A stretch of 60,900 nucleotides of DNA from Tritrichomonas foetus (lineage: Eukaryota; Parabasalia; Tritrichomonadida; Tritrichomonadidae). Positions within the stretch are counted from its first letter, which is position 1. Every line of letters begins with the position of its first letter. The stretch lies in contig MLAK01000802.1 of NCBI GenBank assembly GCA_001839685.1, positions 1 to 60,900 of the forward strand, in the 5' to 3' direction. Made by a program: the position numbers and the translations under genes. Below, one piece after another: positions 10,401 to 21,750 of this stretch. The notes under the pieces are model-generated. The model did not search any database and was not told where the DNA came from. It saw nothing but the letters and a program-made list of their open reading frames with translations.

Positions 10401-13400
10401 AATATGTGAATTTGCTTTTTATAACTGCTTTAATTTGCATAAAGTAAAATTTTCACCTAATTCAAATTTGAAAACGATCAAAAGATATTCCTTCTATTCT
10501 ACATCAATTTCTTCAATTTCCTTCCCTAAAAAATTAAAGATTATCGAAGATTATGCCTTTACGAAAAATACAAAATTAAAAGAAATCTTATTTCCAATGT
10601 ATATTCCAATGATATGGGGCATTAGTAAATCTTTGATAAATTGTTTATTGGATAGTGATATAATTGATTCGCATTATTCTTACCTTTCAAATGGATTGAT
10701 TGTTTCACATGATAGAAAAAATGTGATAAAAACATTTCCAACTGTTTGTTCAGTATGTATACCAAATCATATTGTTAAATTTCAACCAAACTGTTTTAAT
10801 GAAATTGAAGAGATTTCTTTTGATAATTTGTCAACAATTGATACAATTCATTCATCAATTTTTAAGAGATCAAATATTTACCGTATTTCTTTCCCGAAAA
10901 GTCTCAAATATATTAAAGAGTTCGCATTTGAAAAATGTCGATTTTTATCTGAGGTCAGCTTTGATCCAAAGTGCAAATTAGTAGAAATAGGTGACAACGC
11001 TTTTAGTGAAACAGGATTAGAATCTTTAACTATTCCATTTTGCGAAAGAATTGGGAAAAATGCTTTTTTAAAATGTAAATACCTTAGTATTGTGACTGTA
11101 TCATGTAACCAAATAGATGAATATGCCTTTTCTTCCTCTGGATTGAAGAAAATAACATTGAGTGATACTAATAAAATCGGGAAAAGTTGTTTTGAATATT
11201 GTTCCCATTTGTCAGAAGTAAATTTTGTGAATGAATCATTGGAAATAATTCCAACAAAATGCTTCTTCAAAACGGCTATTAATGATTTTACAATTCCATC
11301 CTCTGTTAAGCAGATCAAAAATTTAGCATTTTCCGAATGCCAATTTTTATATAATGTAAAAGTTCCAGCAAATTCTAAATTATCTTCTATTGGTCCAAAT
11401 TCCTTTGGAAATTCTTCATTAATTAATATCAATTTGCCATCTAATATAGAAAAAATTGCATCATCAGCATTTGTTGGAGCACATAGTTTGCTTTCCATTT
11501 TTGATAACAAAGAACCACAATTCTTTAAAGTTCTTGAAAATAATTGCGTGTATAGTAAAAATATGGATTCTTTATATTTTGTTCCTCGCAATTTTACTGA
11601 ATTTTAAATACCAAGTTCTGTTACAGTTATTAAATCTTCAGCATTTACCAATACTGATGTAAAAAAAATCATTTTCTTGTCAGATTCGAAACTTGAAAAG
11701 ATTGAAAAGTATGCATTTTGTCATAGTAAACTTGAAGAAATATGCCTGCCAAAATCACTTCAGACAATTGGAAACAATGCATTTATGAATTGTTCCATTG
11801 ATCAAATATTCTTTGAACCAGACTCAATTATCCCGGTATTTTCTATTCGTTCATTTTGCCTATCAAATATAAAGAAAATATGTATTCCTAGATCTGTTTT
11901 AAAAATTTCGTCAGGAGCATTTCAAAATTGTATATTTCTTGAAGAAGTCACATTTGAAGAAGATTCACAATTACTTTATATTGATGATCATGCATTTGTC
12001 AATACTGCAATTAAAACACTAGATTTACCAAATTTTGATGTTGAAATTCCTGCAAGTATTGGAAATGATATTCTATTCAATAAGTTGTCGATATGCCAAA
12101 TAAATGATGATAACAAAGATTTTTCATATCCAAATTGCATTACATTGTTTGTACCGAAAGTTGTCACTCGTTTCTCATTAACTTTAAGGATGAAATGTGA
12201 AAACATTGAATTTGAGAAAGGTTCGTTGGTGAATGAAATAGATTTATTTCCAAATAAATGTTTAATGAAACGAATAGAAATTCCACCACTTGTAGAAACT
12301 TTAGTGCCATTTCAATTCCAAAATTGTACTGAACTTGAAAAATTAACATTTTCTCCAAATTCACAACTGAAAACTGTTCAAGAGTGCGCTTTTCAAGATA
12401 CTAAAATCAAGCATATTGAATTTCCTAGGAGTCTTAAAAGCATTCAGAAAAAAGCATTTTATATCAATACTTTTATTGAATCAATAATCTTTGAAAGTGA
12501 TTCGAATTTGAAATCCATAAATGAGAATGCTTTTACTTTTGCTTCAATTAAAAAAATCATTTTACCATCATCATTGGAGAGAATTGAAATTGCTGCATTT
12601 TTGACATGCCAAGAATTAGAAACAGTCGAAATTGAATCACCTTCTAACTTACAAATAATTTGTGAATACGCTTTTAGTGAAAGTAGAATTGTTTCTTTTT
12701 GTGTTCCAAATTCTGTAACTGAAATTAATGACCATGCTTTCTTTAAATGCAATTGCTTAAATATTTTTCTTTTTCAAAGGAATTCATTACTCCGAGTACT
12801 CCCGAAAATGATGCTAGCTTCAACATCGATTACTTACATTGACATTCCATCAAGCGTTCTTGAAATCGGAGATTATTGCTTTTCCAAATGTACACAATTA
12901 AAATATGTAAATATTTTTGAAGATTCACAACTTGTGAAAATTGGTTCCAATGCATTTGAATACACTGCAATAGAAACAATTTTCTTCCCTAAAACTTTGA
13001 AGTTTATTGGTAATCAAGCTTTCTATCATTGCTTTGAATTAAAAAATATTATGTTTGCCGATGACTCAAAATTAGTAACAGTTGGTCATGGTGCTTTTGA
13101 AAAAACACTTATTGAAAATTTCGAAATTGGACCAAATACACAGTATGTCAATTTTGATGCATTTTCTGGCACACCCAGCTTGACTTCATTTCAGATTAAA
13201 AATTCAAGATATTATACTACGAATGAGAGTGGAATGGTTTTATCAGAAGATTGTACAAAACTGTTTTTCATTCCTCGAAATTTAGAAAAAATAATTATTC
13301 CTGCTTCTATTATTGAATATGAAAAATGTCTATTTTCGTCTTTTTGTCACCCTTTTGAAGTTTTATTTGAAACAGAACAAGAAGTATACAAAAGAATTGC

Positions 13401-13985
13401 CAATAATGATCGAAACTATGATTCAAAAATCACTGTTATTCCTTCAAATGTTTTTAGTTATTCAACAATAGAGAAGATAACAATTCCTAATACAGTTGAA
13501 AGGATCATGCCTTTCGCTTTTAGTGGATGTAAATATTTGAAAACACTAATATTTGAAAAGGAAAATGAAGATGAGTATATTCCTCTAGTTATTGAAGAGC
13601 GTGCATTCTATGAAACAAACCTCCATCCTAGTTTCAAGCTACCAAAACGGGTAACAAGCATTGGAATTGGTGCTTTTCATTACTAAATTTTAGTAAACTT
13701 GATTTTAAATCCAACTCACATTTAGTGTCAATTGGCGGGTGTGCTTTTAAGAATTCTGACCTTAAAAAGATTAAACTCCCATAAAAAATAGGTACAATCC
13801 CTATAAATTGATTTTATAATTGTCGTTCTTTAGAATAAGTAGAAATGACTAATCCGAATAAAGCATTTTTATCATCTGGTTCTTTTTCTCAAGTTAAGTC
13901 CAATATGAAATTTATTTGTCCTAAAACTACCAAATTTACGGAAATCATTTCTGTAAGGTATTTCAAATTTAATATTGCTTGTTGA
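7462..13985 (+). pseudogene. BspA-like leucine-rich-repeat protein, broken by an in-frame stop
   Basis: The reading frame runs through several dozen LRRs of about 23 residues of the BspA/TpLRR type, with repeating cores such as IGxxAFxxCxxL and IxIPxSV. Trichomonads carry hundreds of such genes, many of them for surface or host-contact proteins. The frame opens at 7462 with no signal peptide and runs 1381 codons to TAA at 11605-11607. It then continues in the same frame with perfect repeats (IPSSVTVIKSSAF onwards) to TAA at 13684. Beyond that, a one-base shift from 13685 reads NFSKLDFKSNSHLVSIGGCA, more repeat, then three stops, fading out at 13985. The C-terminal membrane segment usual for surface members is not seen. 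This is either a recent pseudogene or a gene with an assembly error at 11605; the degenerate 3' end favours decay. The N-terminal 1381-residue part could still be translated. Confidence 0.85.
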
Positions 13986-14291
13986 TAAGCTGTAACATGC
14001 TTTTCATCAGACGACCTTATCATTCCTCTTTGAATAAACATCAATGTTGATATTTTACTTATTATTACTCGAGCAAGTTAATGGTATCATTTGATAAAAA
14101 TAACTTTTCAATAAAGTTTAATCACATTCCTATAGATCAACATTGATGTATGAGGAATTTAGAATGAGAGTAAATAGAGAATTATATAAATTTAAATGAT
14201 TCTTAGGAATGAGGAATAATAACAATAATGATAAAACGAAAAATAAAGATATCATATCATTTTTTTATTTTACAAAACATCAATTTTTTAT
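13986..14291. other. Intergenic region
   Basis: About 300 bp of AT-rich sequence between the decayed BspA end and the convergent YIP1 gene. I see nothing definite in it. Confidence 0.4.
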
Positions 14292-14972
14292 TTATTTGAA
14301 ACAGGTATATGTTACTAGCATGTGAACAATGAAGTATGATACAGCGAGAATCATACTAAGAGGTTTATCTTTAATTCCTCGATCACTGGAGTTTTGGTAT
14401 TCTTCAAACTTGGTGAAAATCGAAAAGGATCCAAGCCCAGAAACAACAGCATTTAGCAAATATCCTAAATTAATGCCAAAAATAGTAATCGCCAAAGATC
14501 CAGGGATTAGATACAGCACAGAATATCCAAAGAGTGTCATTAGTAAAACCAAAGGGGGTGATAGTGCTTTTTTGTAAAACCAAATAGCAAAAGGAAAAGC
14601 AAAAACAAATAATGAAAGTAGTGTGGCTGCTGACACAAGAGAACCAAAATAATAGACATAATTACCACCGTATCGAAACATATGACTGATATTTCCTAAA
14701 GAAAAGCATAAAAACGATACCGTAATTGTGATCCAAAATGGACCATATAAATCTGGATTGCTTTCGATGCGGGTAAGAAAATTTGCTTTATTTGGAATAA
14801 GCGATACGACAATACGATCTAAAACTTCGTCTGTGGTAATATTAAAATATTTTGTGAATTTAGTAATAAAACCGCTCGTTTTTTGCTGGAAGTATTGACC
14901 ACCAGGAATTGATTCGATTGGTATTGATTCTTGTGGAACTTCGCTAAAGGTCATCTCATTGTCAACAAGCAT
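14292..14972 (-). CDS. YIP1-family Golgi/ER membrane protein (YIPF1/2-like)
   Basis: This 226-residue protein has a soluble N-terminal third and then about five hydrophobic segments, the usual YIP1 layout. The segment FNITTDEVLDRIVVSL followed by NPDLYGPFWI (72-81) is the diagnostic signature at the start of the Yip1 domain. The membrane part includes SFLCFSLGNISHMF, a long LVSAATLLSLFVFAFPFAIW helix, and a last helix ending in VTYTCFK at the C terminus. YIP1 proteins bind prenylated Rab GTPases and act in ER-Golgi traffic. The length is normal for a YIPF1/YIPF2 type but slightly short. The gene is convergent with the BspA-like pseudogene. I chose the ATG at 14972 because it gives a complete acidic, Pro/Ser-rich N terminus and no in-frame extension is needed. 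Confidence 0.9.
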   Translation of the reverse strand: MLVDNEMTFSEVPQESIPIESIPGGQYFQQKTSGFITKFTKYFNITTDEVLDRIVVSLIPNKANFLTRIESNPDLYGPFWITITVSFLCFSLGNISHMFRYGGNYVYYFGSLVSAATLLSLFVFAFPFAIWFYKKALSPPLVLLMTLFGYSVLYLIPGSLAITIFGINLGYLLNAVVSGLGSFSIFTKFEEYQNSSDRGIKDKPLSMILAVSYFIVHMLVTYTCFK

Positions 14973-15237
14973 TTAAAAATAAACGGTCTCTAGTTTCTGG
15001 TTAACTGACCAAACTCGTTAACTAATGACCAAATTGGAATTGAACAACGAATTATTAAAAGTGTGTAATTACACAACTTACACCTTATGAACAATCATAT
15101 TTCATTAATATTGAGTAATTAATACTCATATAAATATTAGTAAAGATATTAAAATAAAAATATATTCATATGCTGTTGAATAAAACTGGACTGAAATGTT
15201 AGGAGTTTTCGCCAAATCAAACAGACCTTGTCAATTA
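14973..15237. other. Divergent promoter region between the YIP1 and ankyrin genes
   Basis: About 270 bp separate two divergent genes. The region is AT-rich and no coding signal is seen. The ankyrin initiator candidate lies at its right edge. Confidence 0.4.
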
Positions 15238-15242
15238 TCACA
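15238..15242 (+). promoter_or_regulatory. Candidate initiator TCACA
   Basis: TCACA matches the trichomonad initiator consensus TCA[CT][AT]. Its A (15240) would be the transcription start, giving a 10-nt leader before the ATG at 15250. Very short leaders are typical of trichomonads. Confidence 0.45.
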
Positions 15243-15249
15243 TCGTTGA

Positions 15250-16818
15250 ATGTCAGATGAATATGATGAATTCGAAATATTAAAAAAAGAAATTCGGGAC
15301 GATTTCCAAGTTTATGTTGAACTTCAGAAAAAACTGGCAAGTTTTTCTCCTGAAGACAAAATCAATGCAGAAGAAGAGTTCGATTATTTTTTCCAAGAAA
15401 AAACTCGATTTTGGCACTTTCTATATACTATTATGCATTTGTATAATTATGGGCATAAAAGAAAGAAAATATACCAATCAATACTTTTCCAAATCAAAAA
15501 TAAAATCCAAAATACTCACTTTTCTAATCAGCACATTAAAATCTTGTGCCAAAACAACATTAAAGCTATTGAATTCTTTCTCACTGAAAAAATAATTTCC
15601 AAAGAAAATGTTTCCAGCTTTTTTACTAACCAAGAAAAAATTACATATGAAATCATTGAAAAAAAGCTTTCCAAAGATGCTACAACACAATATAAAATAA
15701 AATTTATACAAAATAATTCCAAAAATCCAAAAGTTTCGATTTTTGAAAAAATTATTCGAAAAGATGATATCCATACATTCCAACAAATTCTATCTGAATC
15801 TAATATTGATATTAATTGCCAATTTCAATTCTTCGATAATGAAAAATACTTTGTTTTTAAGAATATTTCTTTAAGTATGCTTGAATATTCTGCATTTTAT
15901 GGTTCAATTCAAATTTTCAAATTTTTATGGATTCAAAAAGGAATAAAATTTGGATCAAATTTGTTAAAATGTGCAGTTTGTGGGAATAATTTCGATGTTA
16001 TTCATCTATTAGAATCTGAATTAAAAACTAAATTTGATTTTTCTTGTTTAGAATTGGCAATTGCTCATCATCATTATGAATTAACCGAATATATTATTTC
16101 CGATCTTGGAATTCAGCAATTTCCAGATACAGAAATTTTAAATAGATCAATTAAATCATTTAATGCATTATTTTTATATGATCATTGTGATGATTTTGAA
16201 TATGAAATAAATACATTAAAATATTTAACTGGCGGTGAATTGCCTGTAATAAGTGTTGCAGTTAATCAGAATTTATTAGAAGTTGTAAAGATTCTCTCAA
16301 CAATCGAATGCATTGATTTATTAAAACAAGATTTCACAGGAAAAAATGCTTTACATCTTGCTTGTGCAAAAGGATATTACGAAATAGTTAAGTTTTTAGC
16401 TGAATCAGATGGAATGAATATCAATTCGACTGATAATAATGGGAGAACACCTTTACATTGGGCTGTACAATCTGATAAAGAAGTTGTTAAATATTTAATT
16501 CAACTTCCAAGAATTGATTTAAATAAAGAAAATAAAATGAAATCTACTCCATTTCTTGATGCAGTTATATTAGGAAAACTTGAAATTGTAAAGCTGCTTG
16601 CTAATACACATGAAATTGATGTAAATAGGGTTGACAAAGATGGGAATACAGCACTTCATTTAGCATGTGAGAAAAATGATCTTGAAATGATTAAATTTTT
16701 GATTTCTTTTATTGATCCAACGATCAAAAATTATAATGGAGAAATTTTTCATTCATTAACTGAATGCACTTCATATGGCAATGCATCATTTCTCAAGAAA
16801 CTGTTCAGAATCTTGTAA
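15250..16818 (+). CDS. Ankyrin-repeat protein with DUF3447-type region
   Basis: This 522-residue protein has the common trichomonad ankyrin layout. The N-terminal 200 residues are helical and lysine-rich. Residues 209-285 show the DUF3447-like pattern, with LEYSAFYGSIQIFKFL and LLKCAVCGNNFDVIHLLE. Residues 363-500 hold about four clear ankyrin repeats (GKNALHLACAKGYYEIVKFL, GRTPLHWAVQSDKEVVKYL, and GNTALHLACEKNDLEMIKFL). The last repeat is degenerate and the protein ends soon after. The start codon follows a good initiator motif by about 10 nt. Such proteins mediate protein-protein contacts; the partner cannot be told from the sequence. The gene is intact, unlike the ankyrin relics at the left end. 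Confidence 0.9.
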   Translation: MSDEYDEFEILKKEIRDDFQVYVELQKKLASFSPEDKINAEEEFDYFFQEKTRFWHFLYTIMHLYNYGHKRKKIYQSILFQIKNKIQNTHFSNQHIKILCQNNIKAIEFFLTEKIISKENVSSFFTNQEKITYEIIEKKLSKDATTQYKIKFIQNNSKNPKVSIFEKIIRKDDIHTFQQILSESNIDINCQFQFFDNEKYFVFKNISLSMLEYSAFYGSIQIFKFLWIQKGIKFGSNLLKCAVCGNNFDVIHLLESELKTKFDFSCLELAIAHHHYELTEYIISDLGIQQFPDTEILNRSIKSFNALFLYDHCDDFEYEINTLKYLTGGELPVISVAVNQNLLEVVKILSTIECIDLLKQDFTGKNALHLACAKGYYEIVKFLAESDGMNINSTDNNGRTPLHWAVQSDKEVVKYLIQLPRIDLNKENKMKSTPFLDAVILGKLEIVKLLANTHEIDVNRVDKDGNTALHLACEKNDLEMIKFLISFIDPTIKNYNGEIFHSLTECTSYGNASFLKKLFRIL

Positions 16819-17466
16819 AGAAAGCGTGTGTCATCAAATATACCAAATCCTTATAGAAAAGAACCAAGAGCTCTCAACAATAGAAAATAAATATGGTGTT
16901 ACTTTTGTTATTTAAAAAACTCCATTAGATCTTGTTCATAATATCCAGCTACAATAAAAATGTAATTGATTTATATCATTATCATTCTTCAAAATGCAAA
17001 TTTAGAATATTAATACTTTGCATCTTGATATAATGGGATACAAAGCTTGTATTACTAACATGTTAAATATGGGGTCACAACTTTTTTAAATAATTCCTTT
17101 TACTGATATAATACATATTTTCTCTAATATTGATTTGTTAATCTTCTGTGACCTTCAAATAGATGAAATATTAATTTCTATTCCGAAATTTCTTAGCATG
17201 TTGCTCGAAATACAAATTTTTATTTTCTAGTAAAATGCTAAATATAGAGCAATTACTTCAAGAATTGTTCCAATGGCATTTGTATGATATGATATTTTTC
17301 TATTGAATTGATGATTTTGAGGACAAACTCATCGAAAAATTGTATATTTATATTTTGAAATGCGAAATTATTGTATTTTATACGACAAGAAAATGATCTC
17401 ATGTTTTTTTGAAAGAAAAAATACCATTTTTAACATGTCACATTTTTCCTTCGTAACTTAATTATA
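16819..17466 (+). other. Intergenic region, possible ankyrin remnants
   Basis: AT-rich sequence between two ankyrin genes. Around 17020-17065 a frame reads HLDIMGYKACITNMLNMG, which is faintly ankyrin-like. It may be left over from a longer ankyrin array or from an adjacent dead copy. There is no intact frame. Confidence 0.3.
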
Positions 17467-20400
17467 ATGAAGCCAAGCCAACTAAACTTTGATAAGATCA
17501 GAATTGTCGACAAGTCTTTATCACTTCCATTGATGAATGGTATTCGTATTGCATGCACTGATGCATCATTTAAAATAGAAAAAAATTTTAGCATTTTTTC
17601 AATTTCTAAGAAAAAATATTGCTGTTCAGATGATATAATGAAAAGATTAAATGTTTTTAAATATTCAAATATAAAATCAATACAAACTCAGCAAAGCGAT
17701 AAAGATTTATCATTTTTCATTAACTTTTTACAAGGAAAATCGATATTTATTTCAAAAGGGAATCTCCAGCGATTTTATGATTTTGGAAATGAATTAGGAT
17801 TCGAAATTGTCACAAATTTTGTTCAAAATTATCAAAAAATCATAGATAATTTTGGAATTTATGAATCATCTGCTCGTATCCAGGCTGTTTTAGAGAATTA
17901 TGAAGAGTCTGATTCATCTATAAATTGTGAACAAAAAGCAAAAGTAGAATCAGATTTTCAATCAATTGTAGATTTTGAGCAGAAACCTTTTATTATTCAA
18001 TTAATTCTTTATTTATGTTTAATTAGATCAAATAAAATTAATTCTTATTTAAACCTACTTATCAAACTTTCAAATACGAATCAAGAATACATTGATAGTC
18101 TTAATGAATTGTTTTATTGTAATAAAACTACTGAGTTGTTTAGTTATCCTGTCACGGATTTAGTTGGGTCAAATTGTTATGTTTTCTATCAATTATTCAA
18201 AAAAGGGATTCTTGATAAGAATATGGTATTAAATAAGATTAGAGGTGATGAAATGACACATTATTTATTTTGGTTTGCTCCTTATTTTGAAGAAAATGAT
18301 TTTATTCATATTTTTGAATTGGATTCAATCGGAAAAAAGAGTCATCAATTTTATGAATTTGAAAAAAAACTAGAATTTTATTATAAAATTAAAGAAAACA
18401 ATTGGAAATTATATAATGAATATACTGAAAACTGTAATGAAAATCTTTTTCGTTTATCAATTCGAAAAGATGACATAAATATGTTTCAACAGCTTTGTTC
18501 AAGTAAATACAGTGATAAAATTAACATTTTTGAAAACATATCGAAATGCATATTTGATTTTAATTTATATAATATCGATAATTATTATGATGATCATACA
18601 TTAATATCATTTTCTGCACTTAATGGATCATTTAAATGTTTTAAATATCTTATTCTTAATTCTGAAAATAATGTATCATTAAAAGGCGTTATAGAAAACA
18701 ATGCTATCTGCGGTGGATGCCCAGAAATTATTCATTTATTAGAACAAAATGTTTCAGAATCAGAAACTGAAAATATCAAACATTATTTTCGAATTTCTGA
18801 TGCATACAATTTTCATCATCATCAAATCTTACAGTGGTTAAAAGAATTATATCCTGAACGTGATGATTACTACGACCCTTTTATATCTACATACAATTTT
18901 ATTGATCTTCTCAAGTTTCCAAATATTTTCAATAATTGTTCATATTTATATGAGAATTATGTTCATTTAAGACCTTATATTCCGCTTTTCTCCGATGAAG
19001 AAAGGTATAATAAATTGATAAATTGTTTAAAAGGGAATGATATAAATTTGCTTATTGAATTATTTGAATCTATAAATTGTGAATATCTTGAAGATTATTT
19101 TCCAAATTATGTACATTTACAATATGATATTGAAAAAAGTGGTGATATGGAATATCGTAGTTATTTTCGTATTAAAATTGAAGAAGAGAAATATGCAACT
19201 GATGAAGAATATGAAGATGAGGAATATTATGAAAAATATTATGACTTAACCAAAAAAGACAAAAGAACAACTGTTATTTCATATATTGAAAAACTGTATA
19301 TAGATACATTGATTGTAGATAATGCATTGTTTTTACAATATTTAGAAGAAAAAACAAAATATAAAAGTAGAGAATATTGTTCATTTGATCTATTTCAGAA
19401 ATCACTTTTTTCTCGATCAATTAAATGCGGACTCTATTTATCTCAGAAAAATGGTTTTACTGTTGAAAAAGAAGTTTGGAATGTAGGTCCATTTGTTTGT
19501 AATTATTTTTATTTAAATCATTTTTTGATGAAGTTACCAAATATTTATAAGATCGAATGTATTGAAGGTTTTGTAGAAAGTTCAAGCATTGATATTCATG
19601 GTTTCTTTAATACTATTTCCTGCTTAGACGAAAAAAGCTTTAATGAAATTATATATACTTACTTTGATGTAAAAATTAAGAAGAAATTATTTAATGATAT
19701 TAGTGTATTCCTAAAAGCCAATGTAAAATTAAATATAAATGTAAATTACATTTCTAGGAAATCTGATATGTCAATTCTAGTCGATGTTATTAATTCAGAT
19801 GATACCAATTTATTTACTTCTTTTGCGAATTGTTCAACATTCAATCCAAATGCTATAATCATTCCATCTACAAATGATTCGCTTCTTAACTATTGTATCA
19901 AGAAACATACATCTGCATTTAATATGATATATAATCTACCTCTAATAAATATAAATTCACAGGACAATAAAGGAAATACACCATTAATTAATTCAGTTAT
20001 ATTAGATCAAGAAAGCATTTTTGCTCAATTAATATCAGATGATAAAATATATTTAGATCTGAGAAATAAACGGAATTTATCTCCTTTGATTTTTACAGTT
20101 AAATATAATCGAATTAACATGTTAAAATCTTTATGTGAAAAAGGTGTTTCGATAAATATAGAAAAAGATTCAAAAATGTTGTCTCCATTTTGCTATTCAA
20201 GATCAAAACAAATGGTTCAATATTTGATTAGCAAAGAAATTGATAGTTATACGATTAATGGTGTAAATCATAAAGGAGAAACATTGTTAACAGATTTTAT
20301 TAAAGATAGCAAAAATAGTCGATTTATTGACTTAAGTCATGAGTTTTTATTAAATAATAAAAGTTTAAATATAAATGCACCAAATGCACATGGAGAAACA

Positions 20401-21750
20401 GCTCTTATGGCAGCTATTTATGTAAATAATGATGAAGCATTAAGAATTCTCAAAAAGAACAAAAAACTTGATCAGAATCCATATTTTGGCGGATCAAGTC
20501 TTCTTTCTGCAGCAATTCATTCAAATAATTATGAAATGATTGAACCACTTATTTCACAAGCAATAAATGATTTTGATGCATTAATAGAAGCGTCGAATAA
20601 TCAAGCACTTTTTAATAAAGTGAAAAGAAAAATCACTAATGCAATTTGTTTATGTCCCTATCAAATAGTTTTTAAATTACCCAAATTCCCGAAATTTTTC
20701 GAATTCATAGTTAAAGAAAAAGTGACATTTGATATCAATGCTGTTTTTGATGATTCAACTCTCTTAATTGAGTCTATAAAATCAAAAAGTACTATTGTTA
20801 AGGATTTATTAAAATTTGAATCAATCGATATAAATTGGAGAAATAGAAATGATAAAACAGCGATATATTATGCAATTATTACAAATAATAATAATGTGAC
20901 TGATTTGCTTTTATCACATAAAAATCTGAAAATAGGACCCACATATGACTCAACATGGAATATATTCATATTATTAATGAGAAAAGATAATTTCATTCAA
21001 GCAGAAAAAATATTATCTTTATATTCAGAAAATCTAAACGATTATGTTACACCAAAATTGACTGTAATCAAATATTTGATTATTAAAAATTCAATTGGTC
21101 TCATTGAAAAGATTCTTTCTTTTGAAAATCTAAGAGTAACTAAAAGTGATTTTATTTTATCTCTTCAAAATGAAAAAATTGCTATATTGTTTCTTAAAAG
21201 TTGCAAATTGGACAATATTTTCAAAGGAAGTCAACTCATAGAAATTTCAATCTATTTTCGATTACCAATACTACTAAAAACAATATTCCAAATGAAATTG
21301 CACAATGAGCATCCAAGACTTTTCTTTTCTGCAATTGGATCTAATGATGCTCGAGTAATTACAGAATATATGAGTGAAAATGTTCCCAAAGAATATTATG
21401 AAATTGCAATAATTGTTGCTAAAAAGCTAAATCTAGATAAAGCATCAAGAATTCTAGAAGATCAAAAAAGAAAACAAACACAAAAAGTTAGTACCAAATC
21501 TACGACTAAAACTTCACCTAAATCACAAAGTCTGTCAAAAACACAAAATATTCAACGAAAATCTCTCCAATCAAAGCAGCCATTAAGTCAACAAAAAACT
21601 CAACAAAGCCAAAGAGAAAAATCAGAACCACAAGAAAGTCAAAGTCAAGCAAAACAAAAGAGAACACCAACTAAAACTATTTCTTCGAAGTCAACATCAA
21701 CAAGCAGTACATCAAGGAATCCAAAGAAACCACTATCTACTCGGAAGTGA
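17467..21750 (+). CDS. Large ankyrin-repeat protein with BTB-like N terminus and basic tail
   Basis: This 1427-residue protein begins with about 130 residues that resemble the BTB-like fold found ahead of DUF3447 in trichomonad ankyrin proteins (FSISKKKYCCSDDIMKRL, then FFINFLQGKSIFISKG). A DUF3447-like block follows near 380-430 (LISFSALNGSFKCFKYLI and AICGGCPEIIHLLEQ). Ankyrin repeats are weak but recognisable from about 820 to 1200 (NINSQDNKGNTPLINSVI, NAPNAHGETALMAAIYVNND, DINWRNRNDKTAIYYAI). The last 90 or so residues form a low-complexity tail rich in Ser, Gln, Lys and Thr (for example SQPLSQQ-like runs and KSTSTSSTS) and are predicted to be disordered and strongly basic. The acidic insert EEYEDEEYYEKYYD near 580 is another oddity. 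Most ankyrin family members are shorter and lack such a tail. Function and partners are unknown. Confidence 0.88.
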   Translation: MKPSQLNFDKIRIVDKSLSLPLMNGIRIACTDASFKIEKNFSIFSISKKKYCCSDDIMKRLNVFKYSNIKSIQTQQSDKDLSFFINFLQGKSIFISKGNLQRFYDFGNELGFEIVTNFVQNYQKIIDNFGIYESSARIQAVLENYEESDSSINCEQKAKVESDFQSIVDFEQKPFIIQLILYLCLIRSNKINSYLNLLIKLSNTNQEYIDSLNELFYCNKTTELFSYPVTDLVGSNCYVFYQLFKKGILDKNMVLNKIRGDEMTHYLFWFAPYFEENDFIHIFELDSIGKKSHQFYEFEKKLEFYYKIKENNWKLYNEYTENCNENLFRLSIRKDDINMFQQLCSSKYSDKINIFENISKCIFDFNLYNIDNYYDDHTLISFSALNGSFKCFKYLILNSENNVSLKGVIENNAICGGCPEIIHLLEQNVSESETENIKHYFRISDAYNFHHHQILQWLKELYPERDDYYDPFISTYNFIDLLKFPNIFNNCSYLYENYVHLRPYIPLFSDEERYNKLINCLKGNDINLLIELFESINCEYLEDYFPNYVHLQYDIEKSGDMEYRSYFRIKIEEEKYATDEEYEDEEYYEKYYDLTKKDKRTTVISYIEKLYIDTLIVDNALFLQYLEEKTKYKSREYCSFDLFQKSLFSRSIKCGLYLSQKNGFTVEKEVWNVGPFVCNYFYLNHFLMKLPNIYKIECIEGFVESSSIDIHGFFNTISCLDEKSFNEIIYTYFDVKIKKKLFNDISVFLKANVKLNINVNYISRKSDMSILVDVINSDDTNLFTSFANCSTFNPNAIIIPSTNDSLLNYCIKKHTSAFNMIYNLPLININSQDNKGNTPLINSVILDQESIFAQLISDDKIYLDLRNKRNLSPLIFTVKYNRINMLKSLCEKGVSINIEKDSKMLSPFCYSRSKQMVQYLISKEIDSYTINGVNHKGETLLTDFIKDSKNSRFIDLSHEFLLNNKSLNINAPNAHGETALMAAIYVNNDEALRILKKNKKLDQNPYFGGSSLLSAAIHSNNYEMIEPLISQAINDFDALIEASNNQALFNKVKRKITNAICLCPYQIVFKLPKFPKFFEFIVKEKVTFDINAVFDDSTLLIESIKSKSTIVKDLLKFESIDINWRNRNDKTAIYYAIITNNNNVTDLLLSHKNLKIGPTYDSTWNIFILLMRKDNFIQAEKILSLYSENLNDYVTPKLTVIKYLIIKNSIGLIEKILSFENLRVTKSDFILSLQNEKIAILFLKSCKLDNIFKGSQLIEISIYFRLPILLKTIFQMKLHNEHPRLFFSAIGSNDARVITEYMSENVPKEYYEIAIIVAKKLNLDKASRILEDQKRKQTQKVSTKSTTKTSPKSQSLSKTQNIQRKSLQSKQPLSQQKTQQSQREKSEPQESQSQAKQKRTPTKTISSKSTSTSSTSRNPKKPLSTRK

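Noticed and set aside
10878..11591. 237-codon open frame on the minus strand inside the BspA-like gene
   Set aside because: It is a shadow of the repetitive plus-strand coding sequence, with no domain and no independent start context.
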